A stretch of 64,000 nucleotides of DNA from Pedobacter duraquae (lineage in GTDB: Bacteria > Bacteroidota > Bacteroidia > Sphingobacteriales > Sphingobacteriaceae), in assembly GCF_004362245.1 (NCBI RefSeq), contig NZ_SNWM01000004.1:1-64000 (forward strand), read 5' to 3'. Every line of letters starts with the position of its first letter. Position 1 is the first letter of the stretch. Below are positions 62,207 through 64,000 of the stretch, piece after piece. The translations under genes were made by a program, and so were the position numbers. The notes below the pieces were generated by a model. The model searched no databases. It saw only the letters and a program-made list of their open reading frames with translations, and was not told the DNA's origin.

Positions 62207-63054
62207 TGATCTATATTTTACTGAGTATATCTTGTAGTGTTACTGTATCAATACTTTTAAAACTCGCAAGGAGATATCACATTAGCATAGTGCAGGCCGT
62301 GACTTGGAATTACATTTTTGCAATCCTCCTGGCTGTTATATTTTTTAAGCCCCAAATGGGCGACTTGAAGATCACCGACTACTCAATTTATGTAAGCTTA
62401 GGTATTTTACTGCCAGTGGTGTTCTGGATCCTGGCCAGGTCGATCCGTACAACAGGAATTGCCAGGACGGATATTGCTCAGCGTCTGTCGCTGATCATTC
62501 CGCTATTAGCTGCCTATTTCGTTTTTCAGGAGCAGTTCAACGCAGTAAAGCTTGCAGGCATCGCACTGGGTTTTATTTCGATCTTGCTGATCCTATCCGT
62601 AAAAAAGACTACAAGTCAGCCAAGCGCTACTTATGTTTATCCTGTATTGGTATTTCTTGGATTCGGCTGTGTAGATATCCTTTTCAAAAAAATTGCTGTG
62701 ATATCAGGTGTTCCGTATACTACATCCTTGGTCGTTGTATTTTGTTGTTCAGCCGTTATCTCATTAATTGCTACAGTTTATCTGGTAGTTGCAAAAAAAG
62801 AGAAGCTGCAATTAGTCAATATATTATGCGGATTCATTTTAGGTTGTTTCAATTTTGGTAATATCTTTTTTTATCTCAAAGCGCACCAGGCATTCGCGTC
62901 AAACCCCTCTACCGTGTTTGCATCAATGAATATCGGTGTGATTACTTTGGGGTGCCTTATCGGCGTGTTCGCTTTCAAAGAAAGGCTAACTAAGTTCAAC
63001 TTGATTGGGCTTATAGTAGCTGTGCTGGCCGTTGTTTTAATTACAGTTTCCTAA
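62206..63054 (+). CDS. EamA/DMT-superfamily transporter, ten helices
   Basis: 282 residues in two EamA halves, each about 140 residues and five helices. First half ISIVQAVTWNYIFAILLAVI and ARTDIAQRLSLIIPLLAAYFVFQE; second half GFGCVDILFKKIAV and FYLKAHQAFASNPSTVFASMNIG. Exports or imports small metabolites; substrate unknown. Translationally coupled to ribD through TGATG and followed at 3 nt by the YigZ gene, so the three form an operon. Confidence 0.87.
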   Translation: MIYILLSISCSVTVSILLKLARRYHISIVQAVTWNYIFAILLAVIFFKPQMGDLKITDYSIYVSLGILLPVVFWILARSIRTTGIARTDIAQRLSLIIPLLAAYFVFQEQFNAVKLAGIALGFISILLILSVKKTTSQPSATYVYPVLVFLGFGCVDILFKKIAVISGVPYTTSLVVVFCCSAVISLIATVYLVVAKKEKLQLVNILCGFILGCFNFGNIFFYLKAHQAFASNPSTVFASMNIGVITLGCLIGVFAFKERLTKFNLIGLIVAVLAVVLITVS

Positions 63055-63057
63055 TAC

Positions 63058-63672
63058 ATGCTTTTTGACGACACCTATTTAACGATAAGCAAACCCGCGG
63101 AGGGTATTTTTAGAGATAAGGGCTCTAAATTTATTGGCGTTGCATACCCTGTCCAATCACTTTCAGCGGTTAAAGAATTGATTGAAGATCTTCGAACTAA
63201 ACATCCCAAAGCCAGACATTTCTGTTGGGCAGTTAGATTAAGTCCTGATCGGTCACTTTTTAAAATAAATGATGACGGTGAGCCTTCGGGAACTGCTGGC
63301 CGCCCGATACTGAATACATTGCTCTCTGCAGATTTAACAAATGTGTTAGTGATTGTTGTCAGGTATTTTGGCGGTACATTACTTGGCGTTCCTGGTTTGA
63401 TTAACGCCTATAAAACTGCCACAACAGAAGCAATTGCAGCATCAGAAATCATCAGTAAAACTATAAATGATCTGTATCAGTTATCTTTCCCTTATACCCA
63501 GATGAACGATGTAATGCGCATTATTAAGGAAGAACAATTGCAGCCTACGGACCAACATTTTGACCAAAGCTGCATGATGAACCTGGAAATCCGTAAATCC
63601 AGACTTATCGCAATCCTGGGCAGGTTTGAGAAACTGGATGGCGTGAAGGCAGAATATCTGAGTACAATTTAA
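63058..63672 (+). CDS. YigZ/IMPACT-family protein
   Basis: 204 residues. N-terminal UPF0029/IMPACT domain: GIFRDKGSKFIGVAYPVQS, HPKARHFCWAVRLSP and FKINDDGEPSGTAGRPILNTL, with the RYFGGTLLGVPGLINAYKTAT motif. C-terminal DUF1949-like part. Related proteins bind translation factors or RNA; E. coli YigZ has no clear role. Third gene of the ribD unit. Start ATG at 63058 is 3 nt after the EamA stop. Confidence 0.93.
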   Translation: MLFDDTYLTISKPAEGIFRDKGSKFIGVAYPVQSLSAVKELIEDLRTKHPKARHFCWAVRLSPDRSLFKINDDGEPSGTAGRPILNTLLSADLTNVLVIVVRYFGGTLLGVPGLINAYKTATTEAIAASEIISKTINDLYQLSFPYTQMNDVMRIIKEEQLQPTDQHFDQSCMMNLEIRKSRLIAILGRFEKLDGVKAEYLSTI

Positions 63673-63717
63673 AAAGATACCGCTATTAGTGTACCTTTGC
63701 TGCTTAAGGAATGTCCT

Positions 63718-64000
63718 ATGCATAAACTTTCAGAATCAGATCTGGTTATTAATCCAGACGGAAGTATCTACCATTTAAATCTATTGCCTGAAGATGTGGC
63801 ACAAACGGTGATTACTGTTGGTGACCCTGATCGTGTTTCGGAAATAAGCAAGCTATTTGATCGTGTAGAACTTAAAAAAGGAAAACGTGAGTTTATTACC
63901 CATACCGGATATCTGGGCGACAAAAGAATCACTGTATTGTCTACAGGGATTGGTACGGATAATATAGATATTGTTTTCAACGAGCTTGATGCCTTGGTTA
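63718..64000 (+). CDS. nucleoside phosphorylase (Pnp/Udp family), 3' end outside window
   Basis: Only the first 94 codons are present. ATG at 63718 starts MHKLSESDLVINPDGSIYHL; then VITVGDPDRVSEISKLFD (the GDPxR phosphate-binding motif) and THTGYLGDKRITVLSTGIGTDN, which match uridine/purine nucleoside phosphorylases of the PNP/UDP family. It would cleave nucleosides with phosphate in salvage. Whether it is uridine or purine specific cannot be told from this part. It follows YigZ after 45 bp on the same strand. Confidence 0.88.
   Translation, partial: MHKLSESDLVINPDGSIYHLNLLPEDVAQTVITVGDPDRVSEISKLFDRVELKKGKREFITHTGYLGDKRITVLSTGIGTDNIDIVFNELDALV

Overview
The window looks like chromosomal DNA of a Bacteroidota member, most likely Sphingobacteriaceae (Pedobacter-like). 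This rests on promoters of the TTTG-N19/20-TAnnTTTG type (before the fluoride riboswitch, tRNA-Lys and, less perfectly, the SRP RNA), few Shine-Dalgarno sequences, a GyrA with a long acidic tail, a tyrosine integrase of the Bacteroidota type, and the general protein style. The genus is an inference. The first ~22 kb is accessory; the rest is mostly core.

Region 1 (1-7 kb), metal and fluoride defence: the 3' part of a heavy-metal P-type ATPase, a YnfA-type membrane protein, a 19-cysteine copper-storage protein, then an operon behind a near-textbook fluoride (crcB-motif) riboswitch. The operon starts with a broken gene in which the front of a PAP2 phosphatase is joined to the tail of an UppP-type undecaprenyl-diphosphate phosphatase. 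It continues with a half-size EamA protein, an enolase with an unusual residue in its catalytic loop, and a CLC-F type fluoride/proton antiporter. Enolase is the classical fluoride target, so the operon pairs export with a replacement target.

Region 2 (7-16.7 kb), sulfur oxidation: a LysR regulator faces a TsdA-like dihaem cytochrome across a T-N11-A dyad. Behind the cytochrome lie a secreted DsrE-like protein and two secreted solute-binding proteins with no transporter partner, then a YeiH-type exporter. Convergent to these is a Tat-exported sulfite oxidase with a DUF305 protein and a beta-propeller protein. Together they suggest periplasmic thiosulfate/sulfite oxidation and sulfite stress control.

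Region 3 (17-22.2 kb), island end: an XRE regulator, a tight three-gene operon (HEPN-domain protein plus two proteins I do not recognise), a frameshifted ORF6N gene, and a tyrosine integrase immediately 3' of tRNA-Lys(UUU). The integrase, the repeats beside it and the tRNA look like one end of an integrative island. Its far end was not found and may lie left of the window.

Region 4 (22.4-64 kb), mostly core: methyltransferase, GmhB-like phosphatase, transaldolase-like enzyme, small SRP RNA (mistakable for an ORF on the other strand), S41 protease, glutamate synthase (gltBD), a PaoABC-type molybdenum aldehyde oxidoreductase operon whose first start codon sits in a long hairpin, RNA methyltransferase, galM, CDF and MATE transporters, ECF sigma factor, fasciclin lipoprotein, MFS transporters, hemF, gyrA, two TPR proteins, a FUSC-like protein, mgtE-corA magnesium transport, WbqC-like protein, glycosyltransferase, aroQ, xerD, prmC, ribD, EamA, YigZ and a nucleoside phosphorylase cut by the window end.
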